Assembly: GCA_032718475.1 (NCBI GenBank)
Contig: JAUCBJ010003345.1
Location: 1 to 22,889, forward strand
Source: Nemertoderma westbladi
Lineage: Eukaryota > Xenacoelomorpha > Nemertodermatida > Nemertodermatidae
DNA length: 22,889 bases
Direction: 5' to 3'
Shown here: positions 7,282-16,010 of the stretch, piece after piece
How positions within the stretch are numbered: position 1 is the first letter of the stretch
Layout: every line of letters begins with the position of its first letter
Notes under the pieces: generated by a model
Seen by the model: the letters and a program-made list of their open reading frames with translations, nothing else
What the model was told of the DNA's origin: nothing
Database searches by the model: none
Position numbers and translations under genes: made by a program

Positions 7282-8058
7282 ATGGCGACCAGAAATAAAA
7301 ACAGAAAATCGCAAGGTGATATCAGATTGGAATCGATACAGGATGTACGTTGCTTGACTGAAGCACAACTCAATAAACTACCTAACGCTCAACTAAAAGC
7401 CGCACTAGGTCTATATCGCCAAGTAGATACTGTTGAACAAACCGACTCCAGTGATGACGATATTACGGAGCTGGCAATAAATCGAGTGAGTTCGTCTAAC
7501 AAAGAAATCCCTAATAGTCGTTTACTCGAAGAAATTAAATTACTGCGTCAAGAAGTTAAACAAATAACGGAACTAAAATCGACGGTAACTCATCTAACAA
7601 AGGAACTAAATCGAGCTTTTACAATGATTGAAAAACAGCAGGTATTCTTGGAAAGAATGGATTCAAAGAATCGTGAACGAAACATTGTTATTTACGGACT
7701 ACCGGAAGTAAGCGACGAACGCAGCATTGATCTACTTGAAAAGGTAAAAGAAACACTTAGTGCTGCTAATGGCCCTACACCAACTGCGGTGTGGGAAGTC
7801 AAACGGGTGGGTATGCCAACTCGCACGGGACAACATGATTACCCTCGAAAGAGACCAGTGATGGTCACAGTTCCTGATAGTGATACAAGAAATATGATAC
7901 TAAAGGCAGCGCGAAACCTCAAAGATAAACCGTTGTACAAGAAGATTTACATTAAACCTGATGTACACCCTCTCATACGTATAGAAGAACAGCGCCTTCG
8001 TAAGCGAGCCTGGGAAGAAAGATCTCGAGAAGAGAATTCTGGATGCAATATTACGTAG
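7282..8058 (+). CDS. LINE-A ORF1 protein (coiled coil plus RRM-like RNA-binding domain)
   Basis: ATG at 7282 (context GGAAATGGCG), 258 residues to TAG at 8056-8058. Residues about 85-130 form a coiled coil (LLEEIKLLRQEVKQITEL, then HLTKELN and MIEKQQVFLERM). It leads into RERNIVIYGLPE, the first strand of an RRM-like domain as in L1-type ORF1p, followed by RPVMVTVPDSDTRNMILKAA and a C-terminal basic half with YIKPDVHPLIRIEEQRLRKR. Such proteins trimerise, bind the element RNA and act as nucleic-acid chaperones. The frame after the TAG continues sensibly (DFRKRQVLRDGVVIDKFSP) to a second TAG at 8128-8130, so the natural protein may be about 24 residues longer. Confidence 0.85.
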   Translation: MATRNKNRKSQGDIRLESIQDVRCLTEAQLNKLPNAQLKAALGLYRQVDTVEQTDSSDDDITELAINRVSSSNKEIPNSRLLEEIKLLRQEVKQITELKSTVTHLTKELNRAFTMIEKQQVFLERMDSKNRERNIVIYGLPEVSDERSIDLLEKVKETLSAANGPTPTAVWEVKRVGMPTRTGQHDYPRKRPVMVTVPDSDTRNMILKAARNLKDKPLYKKIYIKPDVHPLIRIEEQRLRKRAWEERSREENSGCNIT

Positions 8059-8130
8059 GACTTCAGGAAGCGTCAGGTGCTACGTGACGGAGTTGTAATT
8101 GATAAATTCTCGCCAAACTACACACTATAG

Positions 8131-11100
8131 GGGGGGCTTACACGACGGGCTGAAATACAGAAATTAAACTTATGTACATGGAATATTGGTGGAGTTCGGG
8201 ATAAATTGAATAACTGTAGAATTTTTGCCTTCATTCATGAATATGATCTTGTATGGATCCAAGAAACTAAAACTCGTGCCAAGATTAAGGTACCAGGCTA
8301 TATGGTGTATCCCAACCCATCTAAGAATCCAAATCGTGGTGGAATAATCCTTTTGGTAAAAAATTGGTTGACAGAATATATTAAAAATGTAGACAATACT
8401 TCGGTGGAAGGGGCAATATGGGTTGAACTAGATAACTTCTCAGATATGGTTTTTGGCGGGGTTTACATTCCTCCTGTAGACTCACCATACTTCGATATTG
8501 GCTTATTTGCAGAGCTACAAAGAAAACTCACCACCCTAGAAAACTTTATACTACTTGGTGATTTTAATGCCAGAGTTGGGCGACCAAACTTGATATTTAC
8601 TGCACCAAACATTGAAGGAATGGAACCACAAAATTTACGATATGAGTCGATTAATGATCCAATAATAAATAGTAATGGCAATATTTTTAGGAACTTATGT
8701 CAATGTGCAAACGCAGTTATATGTAATAATTTGAATATAGGTCCCTTACACTTGCAGGGGGGACTCACCTATCGGAAAGGGACCAATTGGGTCTCGGAGA
8801 TAGACCTATGCGCTGTTAATATAGGATTGGTCCACGCAGTTAAATCACTTTCCCTTCATAATTCAGTAGCTGGATCAGATCACGCACCTGTATCGGTATG
8901 TTTAGAGCTCAAAATACATAATAAACTGGGTAATATACAAAAACGTGTAGAACTTCTAGGGAAAACTGACTTCGAAAGTCGCACATCGTTCGATACAAAT
9001 GGAGTTAAGAAAGGAAAATGTTTCCAAAAGGTAGATATGGATAAATTTATGTCCAAAATGGAAAGAATTGACCCCCCTATAGTTACAGAGGACAATTTAA
9101 ATCAACAGGACATACAAAGAATCATAGATGAATGGTTTAATACTGTGGATGACACCGCAAGTGAATGCAGCCTACTGCTTGATGATAAGCGCATTAGAAA
9201 CCAGGATCAAAATATTTCCCGTTGGATAAAACTTCTAACCTCCCATGATAGCAAAGAAATATGGAATGCTTTAGACTGGAACGGTTGTATAGATGAAGTT
9301 AATAAATCAGTGGGTGAACAACATGATAGTCCAAGCGACGATCAGTTCAAACATCATTTCGAAACACTCTTAAATCCAGATAATGAGTCGATTGGCATGG
9401 ACGAGGTGGATACATCAGATGGACCTTTCATTCCTTTATTGGACAACCCCTTTTCGGAAAGAGAGCTAGTGGAAAGTCTCGCGGATCTGAAACCTGGGAA
9501 AGGCTATATCGGCGTTAGTCCAGGTCTTATTACGCGTCTACCAGGATCCTGGTTGTTATTTATTCTCTCTATGTTTAACGCAATATTCTTAAATACGGTT
9601 TTTCCTGCAACATGGGCAATCAGTAAACTTATCGTATGCTTCAAATCTGGTACACGATCCGAGTGCGGTAACTACCGTGGATTAAGTATTATGTATACAC
9701 TTGCTAAGTTATTTGATATACTTTTATACAATCGTTTAAGGGTATGGGTTAATATAGATAAATGCCAAGCAGGAGCGCAAAAAAATAGAGGTTGTCTGGA
9801 ACAGATAATGAGTCTACGCCTTTTGATAGACTTCGCTAAGTTTAAAAAGTGTAAATTGTTTATAATATTCATTGATTATAGCAAAGCCTATGATCGGGTA
9901 CCGAGACAAAAATTAATAGCGGAACTCAAACTACTGGGATGCGGAGCTGTAATGTTATCAATAATAAAGGCCCTGTATTCTGGGACAAAATCAATACTGA
10001 AATCAACAGTGATTTTTACAGCGATAGGAGTAAGGCAAGGTGCTCCGACTAGCGGACTGCTATTTTGCTTATATCTTAACAGACTAATTAGAATGTTAAA
10101 AGATGCAGTCCGACAAGATGGCTTTTTGGGGGGATTAGTGGCTCTCCTGTTTATGGATGATACAGTAATTCTTTCAACAACTCGAGATATAAGTGTAATT
10201 AAATTAAAACGGTTGGCAGAATTTTGTAGAATTTCAGGGATGGTAGTAAATGAAAAGAAAAGTAAATTTTTTGTAATAAATGGGAATAACTCAGATAGAT
10301 TACCGTTTCAGATGGATATTTTTACTATTCGTGCATGTGAATCTTATGTATATTTAGGGTCTATATTTTCAGCAGATGGTAGAATTTCTACAGTATTAAA
10401 GCTACATGAAATCAAATGCGAGCACATTGTAAATAAATTTACCATATTTTGTATGAGAAATTCCGAAATACCTTTTGCATTAAAGAGACGAGTTTTTGAT
10501 GCTTGTGTAGTTAGCGCTCTTTTATATGGTTCTGAGTCATGGTTAAGTAATAATTTGAGAAATATTGAGAAGCTATATAATAGACTAGTTAGGATATTAC
10601 TTTCTGTGCGTACACAAACCCCAATAGATATATGTTTAATAGAATCAGGTATCCCGCCATTGAAACACTGGATTTTAACAGCTCGTAAACGTTATGTGAA
10701 ACAACTATTATTATTATGTGACAATGAATTACCCATAGTTAAGGTTTTTAATATGTGCAATATGAATAACACCCCTGGTTATAAATTACTAATGGAATCC
10801 CTCGACTATAATAATAAGGACCCTCTAGATACTATTAGAACGAAGATAATAAATAAGCCAATGACAGCGACTAAATTTAATACGTACAGAACTACAATGA
10901 ACCCCGACTTGGAACCACACCCCATTTACTCCTGTTTAAATCCGCTGATCCCCGACCACAACAGAAAACATTTCACTAAATTGCGTCTAATGTCCCACAG
11001 ACTTAAGGTTGAAACGGGTCGTTGGAGTCGCATCCCTCCTGAGCAACGTATCTGCTGCTGTAACACAAACCTAGTACAAGACGAGCCTCACGTACTATTA

Positions 11101-11244
11101 TTTAGTCACCTGACGGATGATATACGAATAGAATACGGACTAAAATATAATAGTTTGATAGACTTGTTTAAAGAAACGTACAGTGCAGCGGTACTACTAT
11201 GTAAATTTATTGAAGCAGTATTAAAAGTTTTTTCGAATAATTAA
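8131..11244 (+). CDS. LINE-A ORF2 protein: APE endonuclease and reverse transcriptase
   Basis: Open from just after TAG 8128-8130 to TAA 11242-11244, 1037 codons. The endonuclease starts in-frame with LNLCTWNIGGVRDKL (about 8164-8208), then VWIQETKT (catalytic E), ILLGDFNARVG and SEIDLCAVN, closing with AGSDHAPV. Reverse transcriptase: NYRGLSIM, motif A FIIFIDYSKAYDRVP (Asp at 9874), motif B GVRQGAPTSGLLF, motif C FMDD (first Asp at 10156). The C-terminus has a Cys-rich segment RICCCNT...DEPH, as in CR1-like ORF2. The protein nicks the target and copies RNA into DNA there. No in-frame ATG precedes the endonuclease motif; the first is inside it (GYMVYP), so the start must come from readthrough, reinitiation or a frameshift. 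No internal stop. Confidence 0.9.
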   Translation, partial: GGLTRRAEIQKLNLCTWNIGGVRDKLNNCRIFAFIHEYDLVWIQETKTRAKIKVPGYMVYPNPSKNPNRGGIILLVKNWLTEYIKNVDNTSVEGAIWVELDNFSDMVFGGVYIPPVDSPYFDIGLFAELQRKLTTLENFILLGDFNARVGRPNLIFTAPNIEGMEPQNLRYESINDPIINSNGNIFRNLCQCANAVICNNLNIGPLHLQGGLTYRKGTNWVSEIDLCAVNIGLVHAVKSLSLHNSVAGSDHAPVSVCLELKIHNKLGNIQKRVELLGKTDFESRTSFDTNGVKKGKCFQKVDMDKFMSKMERIDPPIVTEDNLNQQDIQRIIDEWFNTVDDTASECSLLLDDKRIRNQDQNISRWIKLLTSHDSKEIWNALDWNGCIDEVNKSVGEQHDSPSDDQFKHHFETLLNPDNESIGMDEVDTSDGPFIPLLDNPFSERELVESLADLKPGKGYIGVSPGLITRLPGSWLLFILSMFNAIFLNTVFPATWAISKLIVCFKSGTRSECGNYRGLSIMYTLAKLFDILLYNRLRVWVNIDKCQAGAQKNRGCLEQIMSLRLLIDFAKFKKCKLFIIFIDYSKAYDRVPRQKLIAELKLLGCGAVMLSIIKALYSGTKSILKSTVIFTAIGVRQGAPTSGLLFCLYLNRLIRMLKDAVRQDGFLGGLVALLFMDDTVILSTTRDISVIKLKRLAEFCRISGMVVNEKKSKFFVINGNNSDRLPFQMDIFTIRACESYVYLGSIFSADGRISTVLKLHEIKCEHIVNKFTIFCMRNSEIPFALKRRVFDACVVSALLYGSESWLSNNLRNIEKLYNRLVRILLSVRTQTPIDICLIESGIPPLKHWILTARKRYVKQLLLLCDNELPIVKVFNMCNMNNTPGYKLLMESLDYNNKDPLDTIRTKIINKPMTATKFNTYRTTMNPDLEPHPIYSCLNPLIPDHNRKHFTKLRLMSHRLKVETGRWSRIPPEQRICCCNTNLVQDEPHVLLFSHLTDDIRIEYGLKYNSLIDLFKETYSAAVLLCKFIEAVLKVFSNN

Positions 11245-11453
11245 TTAATAAATTAGAAATAATAATATTAGTAAGTGTTATTTACTTTTATATTTACTTA
11301 GTTTGTGCAAAAATATACTGAATATATTAATATTGCTGTTTGTTGCGATCGTAATGCATTACTATTACGCTATACTGTAGTGTGCAAAATATGATTTTGG
11401 CGAAAATTAAAGGCTGAACGGGCCAGTAAACCGTTCACTACTACTACTACTAC
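11245..11453 (+). other. LINE-A 3' UTR with terminal stem-loop and (CTA)6 tail
   Basis: About 190 bp of AT-rich 3' UTR, then a hairpin TGAACGG (11415-11421) / CCGTTCA (11431-11437) with a 9-base loop GCCAGTAAA, then (CTA)6 at 11438-11455, whose last bases merge with the duplicated target. Terminal stem-loops and microsatellite tails are typical recognition signals for the element's own reverse transcriptase in several LINE clades. Confidence 0.75.
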
Positions 11454-11458
11454 TATCA

Positions 11459-11772
11459 AGTACAATGCACACATCTCCAACCAGACACTATATAACATTG
11501 GAGGTGCCTTATTGGTTCCCCCAAGCTTGACACTAGAACAAAATTGCCTCCGCTTTGCAGGACATTGCTTTCGCCGTGAGGACCAGCCAGTGCATAATCT
11601 TGTACTTTGGCAGCCTCATGGAGTGAATAAGCATGGTGGACAGCCCATGACTTTCTTGAGACGCATCTTAAAGGACACTGGCCTTAAAGATGCAGATGAT
11701 CTAGCAAATGTCATGGGTGATAGGGAGTTGTGGCGGTGCAATTTTGTTGACAAGCCGGCACAGCATTCTTAA
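11459..11772 (+). pseudogene. LINE-B copy 1, ORF2 C-terminal fragment
   Basis: Open from the LINE-A junction to TAA at 11770-11772. The peptide contains LTLEQNCLRFAGHCFRREDQ, VLWQPHGVN and MTFLRRILKDTGLKDADDL. This is the LRLAGHC...LLWxP segment found after the reverse transcriptase in a widespread invertebrate LINE group (RTE-like or related). It has no start of its own. Copy 2 has the same segment at 15082-15331. The remnant cannot make an active enzyme. Confidence 0.75.
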
Positions 11773-11810
11773 AAATGCAGCTGCAATGCAGTATGCGGAT
11801 CCTAGTAGTA

Positions 11811-11836
11811 ATAACCATATCGGAATCGGAAGACAT
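11811..11836 (-). pseudogene. Detached 5' end of the unknown viral-like gene
   Basis: ATG at 11834-11836 opens MSSDSDMV in the same reading frame as the part at 6974 once the 10-bp target-site duplication ATAACCATAT (6965-6974 and 11811-11820) is counted once. The LINE-B insertion therefore lies within the first ten codons. The upstream flank (11837 onward) is AT-rich and would be the gene's promoter side. Confidence 0.7.
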
Positions 11837-12684
11837 TATTTAATTTATTTTATTGTAAATCAAACAAACAAAGTAAAACTTTTAAACTAAAACCATTATA
11901 AATGATTAATTGTGATTAAAGCAAGAGATTATATATAAGATATTTTCAAAAATAATACAGGTCTTAAACCATGAAATAAGAAAATAGCATAAATACGGTT
12001 TATTGGTTGGTTGGGAAATACAGTACAAATGAGAATCATTGGGTTGTGCGTAATAATAATAATAATCAATAATTATAATAAAAACGTACAGTATAATAGC
12101 AATGTTAGGCATCAAAATGGCACAGATGCGATAGGATTAGGTTAAGTAACCATGGAAACGCGTTCGCTTAACTGCGTAATGTGACAATGTGTACGTAATA
12201 ATAATAAAATAATAATAAAACTTCGTATATTTCCGGTACTCATATATAGGTAAAATACATGAGGCAGCACCGCACATTGAAGTACTTCAGCTGATAATAG
12301 AGGAAATACGTGTCAAAGTTCCACAGCAGGGTCAGGCCCGCCAAACTACAGTACACAATACTACAGTAGACCGGAAAATAACTACTGTACGACTTGGACA
12401 GGGACACAGAATCAACAGTTCTTGCATGAGCCACTACAGATCATGTTGATTTAATTAATTTCCTCATATCGATGAATGACTGGTGAGAGAAATTATAGGG
12501 TAGTTGGTAAATAAGTTTTATTCCAAAATTGTAACATTACATAACTAATGGGTACATAACTTAACACCGTCATTGGATACCCCATAAACAATAGGTGGAA
12601 ACTTGCCTGACAGCCAGATAGGCCAACTGCATTATCTACCGGTAGGCGCGGTATAGCTTTAAAAAACCAGTAGGGCCTAGCTAT
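11837..12684. other. AT-rich stretch without a supported gene
   Basis: The first part continues the 5' flank of the broken viral-like gene. At 12065-12196 lies copy 2 of the dispersed repeat also found at 2354-2464. From 12050 and again near 12199-12220 there are AAT/TAA trinucleotide runs. A minus-strand open frame at 12240-12434 is hydrophobic and unrecognised. No promoter, RNA gene or conserved coding sequence can be supported. Confidence 0.5.
12065..12196 (+). repeat. Dispersed repeat, copy 2
   Basis: Matches 2354-2464 in the same orientation, including ACAGTATAATAGCAATG and CAGATGC...TAGGNTTAGG. It differs by point changes and by an extra block GTTCGCTTAACTGCG at about 12163-12177 before the shared TGACAATGTGTACGT. 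Confidence 0.75.
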
Positions 12685-15363
12685 TGGCTAAGGGCAGCAT
12701 TGGACAAAATAGACCAAATCTCTAACCGCATCATCCGTTGCCACTTCTCATGTTCTGGAAGATTGGCTAAGAAGTTTCCTAAGGTGGTTCTGATTGTGTG
12801 CTACTCTCCAACTAGTGTTGCCCCTGTAGAGGAGGTGGAAAATTTCTACCAGAATCTACAAGCAGCTACTGATGGAGTGGATCAGCATGCATTCTTAACA
12901 TTCCTGCGAGACTTTAATGCAAGTCTGCATCAATCACCTACATCACCCTGGGTTTATAGCAATAGTGTTAACCGAAATTCTGTCCATCTTCAGGATTTTA
13001 TCTCTGGAAATGGATTGTTTTCGGCTGGAACCCAGTTCAAGAAGCGAACTGGAAAGCTATGGACTCATAGTGGACCCAGTGGTCACAAGTCCCAGATAGA
13101 CCATATCCTGTTTCGTAGGAAATACAGGAGCTCTATACAAGACTGTAATGCATTTACACTATGACCCTTCTCCAGTGATCACCGCCTTATTGTGGCCAAG
13201 GTAAGATTTAGTCTGCGTGCTAGCAGAACAACGAAATCTGCCTTGCCGCGGCATGACTGGTCCTCTCTGTTGCAACAGCCAAGTGTGAGATCCAGCTTCA
13301 CACTACAGCTGAGCAACATATATGAGGTTCTTGCCTCTGAGGCGGCAGATCACTGTGAGGGCTATACTGCCTTCACAGAGGCAGTTAAGTTAGCAGCTGC
13401 AGAAACAGTTCCTGTATACCCTCAAAACAGGATGCAAACCCCCTGGAGTGACAACAAAATTCAGAAGTGCCAAAATGACCTCTACAAGGCGCAGAAAGAG
13501 TCCCAACTCAAACAGACTACAGCGGCCAAGAATGCAGTTAAGGCTGCATCTAGGTCCCTGAACAGGCAGTACTCTGTTAATTTACAGGAGCTAATAAACC
13601 AACAGGTTGATGCCATCAATGATGCTGGCGACAGCAGGCAATCATCCCAGGCATGGAGATCGATCAACTTGCTTGCTAGTCGAAAAAGCCAACCTACCAC
13701 CAAGGTTAAGGCTGAATCACCAGCCGATCGCCTCAATGGTTGGAAGGCCCACTTTGAAAAGCTCCTCAATAATGACAGGGTATTGCCTGATAACTTTATA
13801 GAAGTAAAAGTGTCTGAGTCTGTACTCCCAGATATTCCCATTGGTGATATCTCCATTGCAGAAATGAATGCTGCTGCAAAGAGCATTAAGACCAATCGTG
13901 CCAGTAGAGTAGATGGTGTTCCCCCTGAGGTATTTAAAATACCTGAGTGTTTAAAGCTCATCTATCCCATCATAGTAGACATGTACCGAACAACAAGAGT
14001 CTCACAAGAAATGAAAACAAATAAGTTGGTGCCAGTTCCGAAGAAGGGCAACCTAACACTCTATGGTTCTTTTCAGGGAATCTCATTGATCTCGATTGCC
14101 ACAAATCTATACAAAAGAATTCTATTAAATCGCATCAGGGATCCCATTGAGAGACTGCTCCGTGGAAATCAGAATGGGTTCCATAAAGGTTGTGGGACCA
14201 TGGAGCCCATTTTGGCACTTAGAAGGATAATTGAAGAGTTATCAAAAAAGAAAGACAGGCATCTGACTGTTATCTTTGTTGACTTCTTCAAGGCCTTTGA
14301 TTCAGTCTCTCGCTCACGTATGTTCAGCATCCTTTCATTATATGGGATTCCTGATGAAATTATTGCAGCAATCAGATCAGTATACGATGATTCGATGTTA
14401 TGGGGCATCCTCCATGGAGACACACTTGTACCATTCTTGTTCATAATTGTTGTTGACTATGTTCTACACATGTCCTTAGATCATCATGATGATGATGGGG
14501 TGATGATAACTCCACCTACTGGCTCCAAAAATCGATGAAATCCTGCCAAGTACCTAACTGATCTAGACTTTGCTGATGACTTAGGAGTACTCTCAGAATC
14601 ACTAGAGGGAGCCCAACAGTCCTCCGCTCATTAGAACATGCTGCTTCTAGTGTTGGTTTTTTTATTAACTCCAGAAAGACCACAATTTTGACAGTTAACT
14701 TTGAAAGTCCTCAGTAAGTCTCTGATCGGATGAGCATAAGCTCAAAAGATGGTATGCTTGAGCATGTGGATGACTTCTGTTACCTGGGATCATTGATCCG
14801 GAAGTCAGGTGAGGACCTTCGAATACGTAAGGGAAAGGCATGGGTAGCCTTGAATAGGCTTTCCAGGATTTGGAAGTCACCGACAATTAATCGGAAACTT
14901 AAGGTCGATTATTTAGAACAGGAGTAGTTCCAGTACTCCTCTATGGCCTAACTGCTGAGGACACAAAATCTCTGGATGGCACATTCACAAGAATGCTACG
15001 CCGGGTTCATTGTGTCAAGTACAATGCACACATCTCCAACCAGACACGATATAACATTGGAGGTGTCTCATTGGTTCCCCCAAGCTTGACACTAGAACAA
15101 AATTGCCTCCACTTTGCAGGACATTGCTTTCGCCGTGATGACCAGCCAGTGCATAATCTTGTACTTTGGCAGCCTCATGGAGTGAATAAGCAGGGTGGAC
15201 AACCCATGACTTTCTTGAGACGCATCTTAAAGGATACTGGCCTTGAAGATGCGGATGATCTAGCAAATGACATGGGTGATAGGGAGTTATGGCAGTGCAA
15301 TTTTATCAACGAACCGGAACAGCATTCTTAAGCCGATCTTATGCCGATCCTAGTAGTAGTAAT
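12685..15363 (+). mobile_element. LINE-B copy 2 (5'-truncated, 2.7 kb)
   Basis: Flanked by a 16-bp target-site duplication AGTAGGGCCTARCTAT at 12669-12684 and 15364-15379 with one mismatch. The 3' end is ATCCTAGTAGTAGTAATAG, a TAG-rich tail matching LINE-B copy 1. The body encodes an endonuclease and reverse transcriptase with several breaks. The 5' end is cut inside the endonuclease, as expected from incomplete reverse transcription. Confidence 0.85.
12700..15331 (+). pseudogene. LINE-B ORF2 pseudogene (endonuclease, reverse transcriptase)
   Basis: The frame starts inside the endonuclease (ISNRIIRCHF, VVLIVCYSPTS), with FLRDFNAS where GDFNA is expected (catalytic-loop Gly replaced by Arg) and SQIDHILF, then TGA at 13162-13164, then SSDHRLIVAKV in the same frame. 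Reverse transcriptase: motif A VIFVDFFKAFDSVSR, motif B region GILHGDTLVPFLFIIVVDY, TGA at 14536-14538, then motif C DLDFADDLGVLSE in frame. A frameshift lies at about 14605-14622 (TAG 14632 in the old frame), TAA at 14715-14717, and another shift near 14925 leads into the C-terminal AGHC...LWQP segment ending TAA 15329-15331. At least five lesions; not functional. Confidence 0.85.
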
Positions 15364-15379
15364 AGTAGGGCCTAACTAT

Positions 15380-16010
15380 ATTATTATAACATGGCTCCAA
15401 ACGCCATGATAAATATAAGCTAACTTATTTATAACATAATTTATATCATTTTTACATTTACTTATACAGCAACTAATATAATTTGTGCAGTTTCTATCAC
15501 TTATAATGTATATGTACAATCATTTTGCAATGTTAAAATTTTGGAATAAAAATGCATACATACTTGTTGAAAAGTACTTTACAGTGTTCCGATCCTCGTG
15601 GCTTTATTTTCACTCACTCACTAACGTTCGTTCGTGTAACAAAGCCACTCGGATCGTCACACTGTAAAGTGCTACTTTACATACAAGTATGTAAATAGTT
15701 ATTACTTAGATCCGATGTTATCATGGTATTATCACGAATGTTTCTGGGAATAAAGAACATAGTATAATATATAGTCTGCATATGGGGGAAACTGCTCCAG
15801 GGGGAAATCGATGAAAGTAACAGCTGATTACTACTAAAACTGAAATCTATCTTCTATTGACTCTAGTTTATTGTTTAGGTTAGAATAACGTGCCACTGAG
15901 ATAGGATTTGCATCCAATTGCCCCCATTACCTAATGAAAATAATTATTCAATTAGCCCAAGATAACTTGTATTTTATTGAACGTCTTTTAAGTTCTTACA
16001 AATTTTTACT
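15380..16010. other. AT-rich spacer with one foldback element
   Basis: No coding sequence supported. The only structure is the inverted repeat at 15557-15693. The segment 15700-16010 shows nothing recognisable before the minisatellite starts. Confidence 0.5.
15557..15693. repeat. Foldback (MITE-like) element, 137 bp
   Basis: The left arm TACATACTTGT...CTTTACAGTGT...CGATCC..GTGGCTTT pairs with the right arm read in reverse, over about 60 bp with small gaps and mismatches. A loop contains CACTCACTCACTAACG and its partial complement. Arms and size fit a non-autonomous foldback or miniature inverted-repeat element. No target-site duplication was found. Confidence 0.65.

Larger units (their letters stand above)
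7053..11453 (+). mobile_element. LINE-A: apparently full-length non-LTR retrotransposon (4.4 kb)
   Basis: Layout: 5' UTR about 7053-7281, ORF1 7282-8058 (possibly to 8130), ORF2 8131-11244, 3' UTR with a terminal stem-loop, and a (CTA)n tail. The boundaries follow from the interrupted LINE-B: its sequence stops at 7052 and resumes after the tail. The possible target-site duplication is TATCA (7048-7052 and 11454-11458), of which TCA is certain. Proteins are long and open, so the copy is fairly young. Family: APE endonuclease plus reverse transcriptase, no RNase H seen; clade within the CR1/Jockey/I group not decided. Confidence 0.85.
6975..11810 (+). mobile_element. LINE-B copy 1 (5'-truncated), split by LINE-A
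   Basis: Two pieces, 6975-7052 and about 11454-11810, match a continuous stretch of LINE-B copy 2 (about 14942-15355). By eye the second piece is about 94 percent identical. The pair is flanked by the 10-bp duplication ATAACCATAT (6965-6974, 11811-11820) and ends in a CCTAGTAGTAAT tail, so it is a genuine retrotransposed copy only about 430 bp long. It carries the last part of ORF2 and a very short 3' UTR. Confidence 0.85.

Noticed and set aside
12240-12434. Minus-strand hydrophobic frame (contains SSYFPVYCSIVYCSLAG) as a possible host exon
   Set aside because: An AG precedes it and a GT occurs near its end, but the pyrimidine tract is poor, no family was recognised, and the frame falls in CTACAGTA-rich low-complexity DNA that is common in this window.
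13482-13961. Minus-strand 159-codon frame
   Set aside because: Antisense to the LINE-B ORF2, which shows clear reverse transcriptase motifs on the plus strand.
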